The position numbers and the translations under genes were made by a program. The notes below the pieces were generated by a model that did no database searches, was not told the DNA's origin, and saw nothing but the letters and a program-made list of their open reading frames with translations. A DNA stretch of 64,000 nt. Source: Elusimicrobiota bacterium. GTDB taxonomy: Bacteria; Elusimicrobiota; Endomicrobiia; Endomicrobiales; Endomicrobiaceae. Positions within the stretch are counted from its first letter, which is position 1, and every line of letters starts with the position of its first letter. The stretch is from assembly GCA_017528425.1 (NCBI GenBank), contig JAFXOV010000015.1, positions 62,001 to 126,000 of the forward strand, given 5' to 3'. Below, in pieces: positions 34,393 through 44,575 of the stretch.

Positions 34393-35987
34393 AAATAGCA
34401 TTGGCAAAAATAAACCAAACCGCCGGAAATATCGAGAAAAATCTTTTAAATATTTCAAAATATATATCCGATGCCGAAAAAGCAAAATGTGATTTAATCG
34501 TGTTTCCTGAATTTGCAATTTGCGGCGGGTACTGCGGAGATTTATTATTAAACGAAGATTTTATCGAAGAAAACATTAAAGCGGCCGACAAAATAATAAA
34601 AGAAAGTAAAATACCGGTAATTTGCGGAACGGTCACAAAAGACGGCAAAGGCGGTCTTTTAAATTCCGTTTCTTTATTTTACGGAGAAGTTTCCGGTCTT
34701 GCAGGTGCAAAAGATAATTTAAACGATTCCGCTTTTAACGATATGAAATATTTTAAGAATTACAATATCGTCAATATCGTCAAACTTGCAAACAAAAATA
34801 TTTTGTTTGTTTCCATAGACAATATAACCGCTATTAAAGAGACAATTAAAACAATTTTTAAAGAAACTACCGTTAAGCCGGACATTGTTTTTGTTATCGG
34901 TTGCAGTCCTTATTATTACGGAAAAATCGAAGAATTTAAACAATGTTTCAAAGAACTTGCCGTTGAAAATAAAGCCGATTTTTCTTATTTGAATATGCTC
35001 GGCGGTAACGACGGATATGTTTTTGACGGTTTGGCAATATATGCAGACAAAAACGGTAATTTTAAGTTAACGGACCAATCTTTCGAAGAAAGATTAATAA
35101 TAGCAGATACCGACGGAGAAAATGTTAAAACCGAACAAAACGACAGAAACAAAGAATTGTACGATGCTTTAGTTATTGGACTAAAAGATTACATGGTAAA
35201 AAACAAATTCAAAAAATGTGCTTTGGGTGTAAGCGGGGGAATAGATTCCGCTTTGGTTGCCGCAATTGCGGTTGATGCAATAGGTGCGGAAAATGTGTTG
35301 GGTGTACTTATGCCCTCGAAATATACTTCCAAAGAATCTATAGATTGTGCTTTGGAATTATGCAAAAATTTAAATATACAATCTAAAACAGTTCCCATAA
35401 ACGATGTCTATAACACATATATCAATCAACTAACTCCGTTATTTGAAGGAAAGCCAAAAGATTTAACGGAAGAAAATTTGCAGGCAAGAATAAGAAGCAA
35501 TATTTTAATGGCATTATCAAATAAGTTCGGTTATTTTATTTTGTGCACATGTAACAAGTCCGAAGATGCCGTAGGTTACAGTACTCTTTACGGTGATGCA
35601 ACCGGCGGATATTCCGTTATAGGAGACTTGTTAAAGAAAGATGTTTACGCACTTTCAAAATACAGAAATACAATTTCAAATGTTATTCCGGAATTTATAA
35701 TTACGAGACCGCCGACGGCGGAACTCAGAGACAATCAAAAAGATTCCGATTCATTACCGGAATACGATATTTTAGACGATATATTAATAAAAATATTGGA
35801 AGAGAAAAAAACTTATTCTCAAATAATCAAAAGCGGTGTAAAAAAAGAAGTTTTGGATAAAGTTTGGAAACTGTTATCCACATCGGAATATAAGAGAAGA
35901 CAATCTCCGTTAGGAACAAGAGTTTCTAAAACCGCTTTTTCAAGAGATATTACTTTACCAATGAGCAACGGATACAAATGGAAATAA
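34389..35987 (+). CDS. nadE: NAD+ synthase, two-domain type with altered glutaminase site
   Basis: Converts deamido-NAD to NAD+ with ATP. The C-terminal synthetase domain (from about residue 255) is intact: GVSGGIDSALVAAI (ATP pyrophosphatase loop), CNKSEDAVGYSTLYGD, GDLLKKDVY. The N-terminal nitrilase domain (about 1-250) normally supplies ammonia from glutamine through a Glu-Lys-Cys triad. Glu in IVFPEFAICGGYCGDLL and Lys in GAKDNLNDSAFNDMKYF are present, but the segment aligned with ICED reads VSID: Ser142 (codon 34812-34814) replaces Cys. The enzyme may therefore depend on free ammonia. It overlaps radC by 10 bases. 532 residues, near normal. Confidence 0.93.
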   Translation: MKIALAKINQTAGNIEKNLLNISKYISDAEKAKCDLIVFPEFAICGGYCGDLLLNEDFIEENIKAADKIIKESKIPVICGTVTKDGKGGLLNSVSLFYGEVSGLAGAKDNLNDSAFNDMKYFKNYNIVNIVKLANKNILFVSIDNITAIKETIKTIFKETTVKPDIVFVIGCSPYYYGKIEEFKQCFKELAVENKADFSYLNMLGGNDGYVFDGLAIYADKNGNFKLTDQSFEERLIIADTDGENVKTEQNDRNKELYDALVIGLKDYMVKNKFKKCALGVSGGIDSALVAAIAVDAIGAENVLGVLMPSKYTSKESIDCALELCKNLNIQSKTVPINDVYNTYINQLTPLFEGKPKDLTEENLQARIRSNILMALSNKFGYFILCTCNKSEDAVGYSTLYGDATGGYSVIGDLLKKDVYALSKYRNTISNVIPEFIITRPPTAELRDNQKDSDSLPEYDILDDILIKILEEKKTYSQIIKSGVKKEVLDKVWKLLSTSEYKRRQSPLGTRVSKTAFSRDITLPMSNGYKWK

Positions 35988-36673
35988 AAGAGAAAGACGT
36001 TTTAGGGCATAGAAACAGAGTAAAAAAAAGATTTTTGAATACCGGATTTGACGGTTGGCAGGATTACGAAATCTTGGAACTCGTATTGTTTTATGTTATA
36101 CCGAGAAAAGACACAAAACAAATCGCTAAAGATCTTATAAAAAAGTTCGGCAGTTTAAAAGAATTAATGAATGCGGGCCATAATGAATTGCTAAAAGTAT
36201 TAAAAGATATAGACGGAGTCGGCCCAAACACTGCCTTTTTCTTTCGTTTTTTAAAAGAGATTTCGATTAAATATTCGGAATTCAAAATAAAAGATAAACA
36301 AAAGGTTTCTTCTCCTCAGGAAGTTGTTGAATTTTTAAAAAATAAAATAGGAACTTGCAAAGAAGAACAGATGTATACTGTTTTTTTAAATGCATCAAAT
36401 AAAATTTTGGATTTTGATAAGATAAGCGAAGGAACGGTATGCAGGTCAGCAGTGTATCCTTCAAAGATAGTAAAAAGTGCAGTATTAACCGATGCAAGAA
36501 GTGTTATTGTTGCTCATAATCATCCCGGGGGTGTTTGCAAACCTTCACAAAATGATATAATAGCAACAGAAGCAATACAGAAAGCTTTAAAGACCGTGGA
36601 CGTTATGTTGTTAGATCACATAATTGTCACCGGTTCGGATTATTACAGTTTTAAAGATAACGGTCTTATATAG
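35978..36673 (+). CDS. radC: RadC/JAB-domain protein
   Basis: A 231-residue member of the RadC family. The N-terminal half has a helix-hairpin-helix (LLKVLKDIDGVGPNTAFFF at about residue 70). The C-terminal half is the JAMM/MPN metal site: SEGT, then AHNHPGGVCKPSQND with both His and the Asp. Despite the historic name, its repair role is doubtful; JAMM domains elsewhere cut isopeptide bonds. The start lies within the end of nadE. The next gene begins 9 bases after its stop, with GGAG in the gap. Confidence 0.93.
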   Translation: MEIKEKDVLGHRNRVKKRFLNTGFDGWQDYEILELVLFYVIPRKDTKQIAKDLIKKFGSLKELMNAGHNELLKVLKDIDGVGPNTAFFFRFLKEISIKYSEFKIKDKQKVSSPQEVVEFLKNKIGTCKEEQMYTVFLNASNKILDFDKISEGTVCRSAVYPSKIVKSAVLTDARSVIVAHNHPGGVCKPSQNDIIATEAIQKALKTVDVMLLDHIIVTGSDYYSFKDNGLI

Positions 36674-36682
36674 GAGAAAAAA

Positions 36683-38110
36683 ATGAGTGGCTTATTCGGT
36701 GTAGTTTCAAAAAAGAAAGACAGTTGTATAGATTCTTTAATTTACGGAACTGATTATCAGGCACACATGGGTTCGGAATACGGCGGGTTGGCCGTATTCG
36801 GCAATAACAGCTTTGCAAGATTTATTCACAGAATGAGCAACGCAAATTTCAGAGATAAATTTTTTGAAAGTATAAAAGATTATGAAGTTCACAGCGGTAT
36901 CGGTGTAATAAGCGATTTGGAAGAACAACCTATTTATATGAAATCGAAAGTAGGGGAATTTTGTATAGTTACGTCGGGCAGAATTGTTAATATGGAAGAA
37001 CTTGCAAAAGAAATGATGGATTCGGGAATATGTTTCAGCGAATTCAGCAAATCTCATGTAAATATGACGGAACTTGTAGCAAGAATCGTTTCCTTGGGAA
37101 AGACAATACCCGACGGAATAAAATTGATGTTTGGCAAAATCAAAGGTTCTTGTTCTTTGCTTATTTTGGCAAGAGAAGGTGTTTATGCCGCAAGAGATTA
37201 TTTCGGCAGGACGGCTCTTGTTTTAGGTCAGGATTCCGACTCTTTTGCGGTATGTTCGGAAACTTGCGGTTTTGCAAATTTAGGTTACAGAACAATAAGA
37301 GATTTAAATCCGGGGGAAATTCTTTTAATAAGCGATACGGAAGTTAAAGTATTGGAACCCGGCTACAAAAACAGAAAAATTTGTACTTTCTTATGGATAT
37401 ATACCGGTTTTCCGTCATCAAGCTACGAAGGATTAAATGCCGAACTTGTAAGAGAAAGAAGCGGAAAAATCCTCGCAAAGAGAGATAAGGGGATAAAAGC
37501 GGATTTGGTTGCCGGTGTTCCCGATTCCGGTCTTGCACATGCAATCGGTTACTCTATGGAATCCGGTATTCCGTTTAGAAGACCGTTAGTAAAATATACT
37601 CCAACATACGGAAGAAGTTATGCACCTCCGTCACAACATTTAAGAGATTTAACGGCAAGAATGAAACTTATAGCAATAAAAGAAGTTATAGAAGGCAACA
37701 GTCTTATTCTTTTGGAAGATTCTATAGTCAGGGGAACACAGTTAAAGAATTTTACGGTGGAAAAGTTGTGGAATTGCGGAGCAAAAGAAATACATGTAAG
37801 ACCTGCATGTCCTCCGTTAATGTTCCCTTGCACATATTGCAACTCTACAAGAACTAACAGCGAACTTATAACAAGAAGAGCTATAAGGGAAATAGAAGGG
37901 CATGATATAGAGGATGTTTCCGAATATCTTGACCCAAAAACCGAAAAATATGCTAAAATGATAGAGTGGATCAGGAAGTACTTGAATATTACGTCTTTGA
38001 AATATCAAACTTTGGAAGATATGATAGAAGCAATAGGTTTGCCTAAAGAAAATTTATGTACTTATTGCTGGAACGGCAAAGATTGTGCCTGTTGCAAAAA
38101 AGACAAATAA
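36683..38110 (+). CDS. PurF-like amidophosphoribosyltransferase paralogue lacking the glutaminase Cys
   Basis: A 475-residue protein with the two-domain plan of PurF, which makes phosphoribosylamine from PRPP and glutamine. The transferase half is sound: VAGVPDSGLAHAIGYSMESG and the PRPP loop ILLEDSIVRGTQLKN. The glutaminase half is not. The mature enzyme should start with Cys; here the start reads MSGLFGVVSK, with Ser2 encoded by AGT, and a TAG lies in frame 6 bases upstream so no longer start exists. The usual HVRYPTAG, HNGNL and SDSE motifs are also lost (GVISDLEE, TSGRIVN, VNMTE). C-terminal Cys residues could bind a cluster. Perhaps ammonia-dependent, or another role. Confidence 0.85.
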   Translation: MSGLFGVVSKKKDSCIDSLIYGTDYQAHMGSEYGGLAVFGNNSFARFIHRMSNANFRDKFFESIKDYEVHSGIGVISDLEEQPIYMKSKVGEFCIVTSGRIVNMEELAKEMMDSGICFSEFSKSHVNMTELVARIVSLGKTIPDGIKLMFGKIKGSCSLLILAREGVYAARDYFGRTALVLGQDSDSFAVCSETCGFANLGYRTIRDLNPGEILLISDTEVKVLEPGYKNRKICTFLWIYTGFPSSSYEGLNAELVRERSGKILAKRDKGIKADLVAGVPDSGLAHAIGYSMESGIPFRRPLVKYTPTYGRSYAPPSQHLRDLTARMKLIAIKEVIEGNSLILLEDSIVRGTQLKNFTVEKLWNCGAKEIHVRPACPPLMFPCTYCNSTRTNSELITRRAIREIEGHDIEDVSEYLDPKTEKYAKMIEWIRKYLNITSLKYQTLEDMIEAIGLPKENLCTYCWNGKDCACCKKDK

Positions 38111-38152
38111 ATTTGTTATTAATTACTAATTTCTAATTAATAATTGCAGAAT

Positions 38153-38225
38153 GGGGCTATAGCTCAGTTAGCAGAGCGCTTGCATCGCATACAAGAGGCC
38201 GGGGGTGCAACTCCCCCTAGCTCCA
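38153..38225 (+). tRNA. tRNA-Ala, anticodon CGC
   Basis: A full cloverleaf of 73 bases. The acceptor GGGGCTA pairs with TAGCTCC (38218-38224) with G3:U70, the alanine identity pair, and discriminator A. The D stem is GCTC/GAGC. The anticodon loop ATCGCAT (38184-38190) gives CGC. The T stem GGGGG/CCCCC closes loop TGCAACT. CCA is not encoded. Two oddities: C31 faces A39 at the base of the anticodon loop, and position 55 is G instead of the near-universal U. Located between the PurF paralogue and the ATP synthase operon. Confidence 0.88.
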
Positions 38226-38233
38226 TTTTTTTA

Positions 38234-38263
38234 TTGACTTTTAAGACTAATAAGTTGTAAAAT
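38234..38263 (+). promoter_or_regulatory. Putative promoter of the ATP synthase operon
   Basis: TTGACT (38234-38239) and TAAAAT (38258-38263) are 18 bases apart, identical in hexamers and spacing to the candidate at 30197. The leader before atpB would be about 45 bases. It starts right after the tRNA gene and its T-run. Confidence 0.5.
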
Positions 38264-38314
38264 TGTAGTGTTATTTTAGTGGTATTTTTAGAAGAATAAG
38301 AAGGATTTTATAAT

Positions 38315-39061
38315 ATGACGTTAGCACCAAGTATTTTATTTCATATAGGCAGTTTTCCAGTTACAAACACATTAGTTACAACTCTCGTAGTAGATGTAAT
38401 AATAATTGCACTTGTTATTGTATTTAACAGGTGTCTTTCTCTTTATCCGAAAGGTATTCAAAACTTTTTGGAAATGGTTTACGAATACTTTTATAATTCA
38501 ACCAAAGAAATTTCAAGCAAAGTTGATATCATATCTCCGTGGGTTATAACATTTTTTATCTTCATAGTCATTTCAAATGTATTGGGACAGTTTCCCGGTT
38601 TTGAAACAATAAGATTTTATGCCGCGGGTTCGGGAGAAGAAGGTGTTCCTTTATTTAGAACAGCAACAAGCGATTTAAATGTCACCCTTGCTTTTGCTAC
38701 GATTTCAATAGTTATGTGTCATTTCTATTCAATAAAATATACGGGTTTAAAAAGTTATATAGGCAGATTTGTTTCCTTAAGTCCTATTTTCTTATTTGTA
38801 GGTCTTTTGGAATTTATAGGTGAATTTACAAAAGTTATATCCTTGTCTTGCAGGTTGTTTGGAAACCTCTTTGCGGGGGAAAGTGTTATGGGAACAATTT
38901 CATCCATGAGTTTGAAAATATTCGGTATCAGTATTCCGTTACCGTTCTTTGCTGTTCCTGTACCTTTTATGATGTTGGAACTTATGGTTGCCGTTATTCA
39001 GGCAATCGTTTTTGCTATGCTCACAATGACATTTATGAGCATAATGGTTGAAAAACATTAA
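38315..39061 (+). CDS. atpB: ATP synthase F0 subunit a
   Basis: The stator channel of F0, which passes ions to and from the c-ring. 248 residues with about six transmembrane segments. The essential Arg is in LSCRLFGNLFAGESV at about residue 178, and the C-terminal helix FMMLELMVAVIQAIVFAMLT carries the conserved Glu/Gln pattern. AAGGAT precedes the ATG. First gene of the operon; the usual atpI is absent here. Confidence 0.96.
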   Translation: MTLAPSILFHIGSFPVTNTLVTTLVVDVIIIALVIVFNRCLSLYPKGIQNFLEMVYEYFYNSTKEISSKVDIISPWVITFFIFIVISNVLGQFPGFETIRFYAAGSGEEGVPLFRTATSDLNVTLAFATISIVMCHFYSIKYTGLKSYIGRFVSLSPIFLFVGLLEFIGEFTKVISLSCRLFGNLFAGESVMGTISSMSLKIFGISIPLPFFAVPVPFMMLELMVAVIQAIVFAMLTMTFMSIMVEKH

Positions 39062-39072
39062 TTAAAAAATAA

Positions 39073-39303
<231 letters not shown>

Positions 39304-39307
39304 TTTT

Positions 39308-39841
39308 ATGGAAACAATAAACTATATATTAAATTTATTCGGATTAGAAGGTAATCTCTTTATAGCACAAGTAATAAACTTTGCTATATTGTTGATTATC
39401 TTAAAGATATTCTTATATAAACCGATTGCACAAATATTAGAAGAAAGAAAAGCAAAAATAAAACAAGGTCTCGACGATGCCGAAAATGCAAAGAAAGCAT
39501 TGGCAGACGCAGACAATCAAAAAACAAAGATTTTGAAAGAAGCAAAAGTTGATGCCGACAAAATTTTGGAAAACACAAAAGCTTCTTCCGAAAGTTTAAA
39601 ACAGCAATCTGCACAAGATGCAAAGAAACAGGCAACCGAAATTGTAGACAATGCAAAAAAACAAGCTCAAGACGAGTTTGCAAAAGCAAGTAAACAAGTG
39701 GGTTCAATGTCTGTAGAATTATCTAAAAAAATAGTAGCAAAAATATTGTCTGAAATTTTTACCGAAGACGACAAAAATGCGGTTTTGGCAAAAGCGGTGG
39801 AAAAGATAGAACAAGGCGGATATGAAAAAACAACAAATTAA
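39308..39841 (+). CDS. atpF: ATP synthase F0 subunit b
   Basis: The peripheral stalk: one N-terminal membrane helix (residues about 15-40, FIAQVINFAILLIILKIFLY) then a long, charged, Ala/Lys/Glu-rich coiled coil to residue 177. PIAQILEERKAKIKQGLDDA is the typical join. It begins four bases after atpE and overlaps atpH by 20 bases. Confidence 0.95.
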   Translation: METINYILNLFGLEGNLFIAQVINFAILLIILKIFLYKPIAQILEERKAKIKQGLDDAENAKKALADADNQKTKILKEAKVDADKILENTKASSESLKQQSAQDAKKQATEIVDNAKKQAQDEFAKASKQVGSMSVELSKKIVAKILSEIFTEDDKNAVLAKAVEKIEQGGYEKTTN

Positions 39842-40178
39842 GCAATTAGCATTATCCGTAGTTGAAACGGGTGAAATATCCGAAGAAGTTTCAAAATGGA
39901 TAAACAGCAACTTATCGAAAAGTGAATTAAAACTTTTTGTAAGTTATTTGTCGGCAGCATTAAAAGATGCTACCGTTACGGTAAAATATGCAGGAAATCC
40001 GTCACAAGCTACTAAAGACAAAATACATAAAATGTTTCCCGACAAAAAAATTGTGTATATAAGAGACGACAAAGAAATCGGTGCGGGAATAAAATTTGAA
40101 TTCGGCGATTATATTTTGGATTACACCGTAACAAATATGATTGTAAAAATAATGAAAGATATAAGAGAGAGTCTATGA
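39822..40178 (+). CDS. atpH: ATP synthase F1 subunit delta, unusually short
   Basis: In the atpH position and frame-shifted by overlap with atpF, this gene codes for only 118 residues where delta is usually about 175-180. The C-terminal part is recognisable: DDKEIGAGIKFEFGDYILDYTV corresponds to the delta stretch that reads (E)xxIGGIxixxGDxxiDxSv. The N-terminal six-helix domain, which caps the alpha-subunit N-termini, is reduced to about 45 residues. It overlaps atpA by 4 bases. The reduced domain may still dock, or the stalk may be held in another way. Confidence 0.8.
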   Translation: MKKQQIKQLALSVVETGEISEEVSKWINSNLSKSELKLFVSYLSAALKDATVTVKYAGNPSQATKDKIHKMFPDKKIVYIRDDKEIGAGIKFEFGDYILDYTVTNMIVKIMKDIRESL

Positions 40179-41686
40179 AACCAGAAGAACTTATAAAACA
40201 AATTGAAGAAAAACTTAATTCCGTAGACATTAATCCGGAACTTGTTAATTACGGTATTGTTGAAACCGTTGGTGACGGTATCGTTAAAGCAACAGGCCTT
40301 TCCGGTGTGGGTTACGGGGAAGAAGTTGAGTTTGAAAATAAAGCTAAGGGGTTAGTTTTAAATTTGGACGAAGATGCCGTATACATAGTGTTGTTGTCGG
40401 AAATAGAAGTTACAAGAGGAATGAAAGTTTCCACAACGGGCAAAATTCTCGGTATCAACGTTTCAGATAAATTGATAGGAAGAGTAATTGATCCTACATG
40501 TAAACCGTTAGACGAAAAAGAACTTAAAATCGACGACGGAAAACTTTATCCTTTGGAAAAAATTGCTGCGGGTATCATTGAAAGAAGCCCTGTAGACAGA
40601 CCTATCAAAACAGGTATCAAAGCCATCGATGCCATGATTCCTATAGGAAGAGGACAAAGAGAGCTTATCATCGGTGACAGAAACACCGGTAAAACAGCAA
40701 TCGCAATTGATACCATAATCAACCAAAAAAAATTGGATTTGGGATTAAAAAGAGTTATTTGTATATATTGTGCAATAGGTCAGAAAAGATCCAATGTTGC
40801 ATCAATCGTTGCAAAACTTAAAGAAGCAGGTGCAATGGACTACACAATAGTGGTTTCGGCAACCGCTTCGGATCCTGCATCCTTACAATATATCGCACCT
40901 TTTGCAGCTTGCGCAATCGGTGAATATTTCATGGAAAAAGGCGAAGATGTTCTTGTTGTATATGACGATTTAACAAAACATGCTTGGGCATACAGACAAA
41001 TATCTTTGTTGCTTAAAAAACCGGCAGGAAGAGAAGCATATCCGGGAGATATTTTCTATTTACATTCAAGATTACTTGAAAGAGCCGTAAGACTTTCCGA
41101 CAAAAACGGCGGAGGAACACTTACAGCATTACCTGTAATAGAAACTCAGGGAAACGATGTTTCCGCATATATTCCTACAAACGTTATTTCAATTACCGAC
41201 GGACAGATTTATCTCGAAGGAGATTTGTTCAATGCCGGTGTAAGACCTGCTCTTAACGTAGGTTTGTCGGTATCCAGAGTGGGCGGTGCCGCACAGACAA
41301 AACCTATGAAACAGTTGGCGGGCCCTGTAAGACTTGAACTTTCACAGTTCAGAGAATTACAAAGCTTTGCACAGTTCGGCAGTGATTTGGACGAAGATAC
41401 ATTAAAGAAAATTAACAGAGGTAAAGTTTTAACCGAAATATTGAAACAACCTCAGTACAGACCTTACGACGAAGCTTCCGAAATAATTGCAATCTATTCG
41501 GCAACATCCGGTTGTTTGGATGATGTTAATGTAGATAACATTATGTCGGTAGAAAGTAAGATAGTGGAATTTGTAAAACTTAACTATAAAGATTTGGTTA
41601 AAAAGTTGAACGAAAACAAAAAATTGGATGAGCAAACTTTAACCGAACTTAAAAATGCAATACTTGAATGCAAAAAAACAATTTAA
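40175..41686 (+). CDS. atpA: ATP synthase F1 subunit alpha
   Basis: The non-catalytic nucleotide-binding subunit, 503 residues, full length. Walker A is GDRNTGKTAIAIDTI; VYDDLTKHAWAYRQISLLL and the signature GRPALNVGLSVSRVGGAAQ (here as VRPALNVGLSVSRVGG) follow. The N-terminal region that meets delta is present. Starts within the end of atpH (ATGA overlap). Confidence 0.98.
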   Translation: MKPEELIKQIEEKLNSVDINPELVNYGIVETVGDGIVKATGLSGVGYGEEVEFENKAKGLVLNLDEDAVYIVLLSEIEVTRGMKVSTTGKILGINVSDKLIGRVIDPTCKPLDEKELKIDDGKLYPLEKIAAGIIERSPVDRPIKTGIKAIDAMIPIGRGQRELIIGDRNTGKTAIAIDTIINQKKLDLGLKRVICIYCAIGQKRSNVASIVAKLKEAGAMDYTIVVSATASDPASLQYIAPFAACAIGEYFMEKGEDVLVVYDDLTKHAWAYRQISLLLKKPAGREAYPGDIFYLHSRLLERAVRLSDKNGGGTLTALPVIETQGNDVSAYIPTNVISITDGQIYLEGDLFNAGVRPALNVGLSVSRVGGAAQTKPMKQLAGPVRLELSQFRELQSFAQFGSDLDEDTLKKINRGKVLTEILKQPQYRPYDEASEIIAIYSATSGCLDDVNVDNIMSVESKIVEFVKLNYKDLVKKLNENKKLDEQTLTELKNAILECKKTI

Positions 41687-41700
41687 TGAGATAATATAAA

Positions 41701-42546
41701 ATGGCGGAAAATTTACAACAGGTAAAAAAAAGAATAAGGACATCAAACAGCATAGCTCAAATAACAAAAGCTATGGAAATGATTGCCGCTTCCAAAATAA
41801 AAAAAGCTCAATCTGCCGTTGAGAAAAACAAACCTTTTGCCGACAGAGTTAAATTTATCGTTCAAAAGATATTGGCGGAAAATACAGACTTGGCTTTAAA
41901 TTCTTCTTTTGTGGGAATAAGCAAAAACGCTGACAGAAAATTAGTTTATGTTATTTCAAGCGATAAAGGTTTGTGCGGCGGTTTACTTGCAAACATATAT
42001 AAGCAGGTTGCTGCAACGGTAACCAAAGACGATTATGTTGTTACCATCGGTAAAAAAGCACAAAACTTTTGTATAAAGAACGGTTACAATGTAAAAGCAT
42101 CTTTTCATATGGGATCTTCTTTTCCTCAATATGAAAGTATTTTCCCTATGTTAAAGATAATGAACAACTTGTACGAAGCAAAAGAAATATCGTCTGTGGA
42201 AGTTATTTATACAAACTTTAAAAATCGTTTGGTACAGGAACCGGTAACAAAAGTTCTTTCTCCGGTGGAAAGAGACGAAAATTTTGTAAACAAAGGCGAT
42301 CATGTTTTTGAACCGTCTTCAAAAGAAGTGTTGGATAAGTTGATACCTTACTATTTTGAGGCATCGTTTTATAATATGTTAATGAATGCTTATGCAAGCG
42401 AGCAGGCGGCAAGAATGTCTGCAATGAGCAATGCAAACGAAAATGCAAAAGAAATATCGGCATCGTTGACGATAATTTATAATAAGTCCAGACAGGAAAA
42501 GATTACAAACGAAATTCTTGATTTGGCAAACGGACAGATACACTAG
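41701..42546 (+). CDS. atpG: ATP synthase F1 subunit gamma
   Basis: The central rotor shaft, 281 residues. The N-terminal helix VKKRIRTSNSIAQITKAMEMIAAS and the C-terminal ARMSAMSNANENAKEISASL helix that enters the alpha/beta ring are diagnostic, and SSDKGLCGGLLANIYK is the conserved central segment. Instead of being joined to atpD it is followed by a 188-base repeat cassette. Confidence 0.97.
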   Translation: MAENLQQVKKRIRTSNSIAQITKAMEMIAASKIKKAQSAVEKNKPFADRVKFIVQKILAENTDLALNSSFVGISKNADRKLVYVISSDKGLCGGLLANIYKQVAATVTKDDYVVTIGKKAQNFCIKNGYNVKASFHMGSSFPQYESIFPMLKIMNNLYEAKEISSVEVIYTNFKNRLVQEPVTKVLSPVERDENFVNKGDHVFEPSSKEVLDKLIPYYFEASFYNMLMNAYASEQAARMSAMSNANENAKEISASLTIIYNKSRQEKITNEILDLANGQIH

Positions 42547-42550
42547 AGGC

Positions 42551-44137
<1,587 letters not shown>

Positions 44138-44138
<1 letters not shown>

Positions 44139-44575
44139 TGGCTAATATTTATAAATTAGATATTTTATCACCGGAAGGCAGTGTTTTCAGCGGGAACGTT
44201 AAACAAGCAACATTTCCTACAATGTCCGGTTTAATTACAATACTTGCGGGGCACACCGCACTTGTAACAAATCTTTCTCAAGGTGATATTGAAGTAGAAC
44301 CTGAAACAGGAGAAAAAAGAAATATCACCATATCCGGCGGATTTTTGGAAGTGTCCGAAAATATGGTAAGTGTCGTTGCCGACTTTGCCGTAAGAAGCGA
44401 AGATATTAACGACGAACTTATACTTAAAGCAAAACAATATGCGGACGAACAAAGAAAGAAAAAAGAAAACGTTAACAGCGAAATGGCGGAAAGAGAATTA
44501 CAAAAAGCTATAATGGCACTAAAGGTGCTTGAACATAATAAACTAAAAAGAAAGAGTAAAGGAGTAAAATATTGA
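44138..44575 (+). CDS. atpC: ATP synthase F1 subunit epsilon
   Basis: 145 residues: an N-terminal beta sandwich (LDILSPEGSVFSGNVKQATF, GLITILAGHTALVTNL, GGFLEVSENMVSVVADFAVR) and a C-terminal helical hairpin rich in Lys and Glu that can inhibit the enzyme. It connects gamma to the c-ring. Its stop overlaps the TTG start of the next lipoprotein gene. Confidence 0.94.

Noticed and set aside
34896-34930. The Cys of GCSPYYYG in NadE as an alternative glutaminase nucleophile
   Set aside because: It lies in the segment that aligns with NASPFHxGK, after the nucleophile motif in the family, so it is in the wrong strand of the fold as judged by eye.
35874-35882. A perfect DnaA box (TTATCCACA)
   Set aside because: Single copy, inside the nadE coding region, with no cluster or AT-rich unwinding element; not an origin.
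38116-38143. Perfect 10-base AT inverted repeat (TTATTAATTA and complement) as a purF-end terminator
   Set aside because: All A/T, weak stem, no following T-run; likely AT-rich chance or part of an AT repeat.
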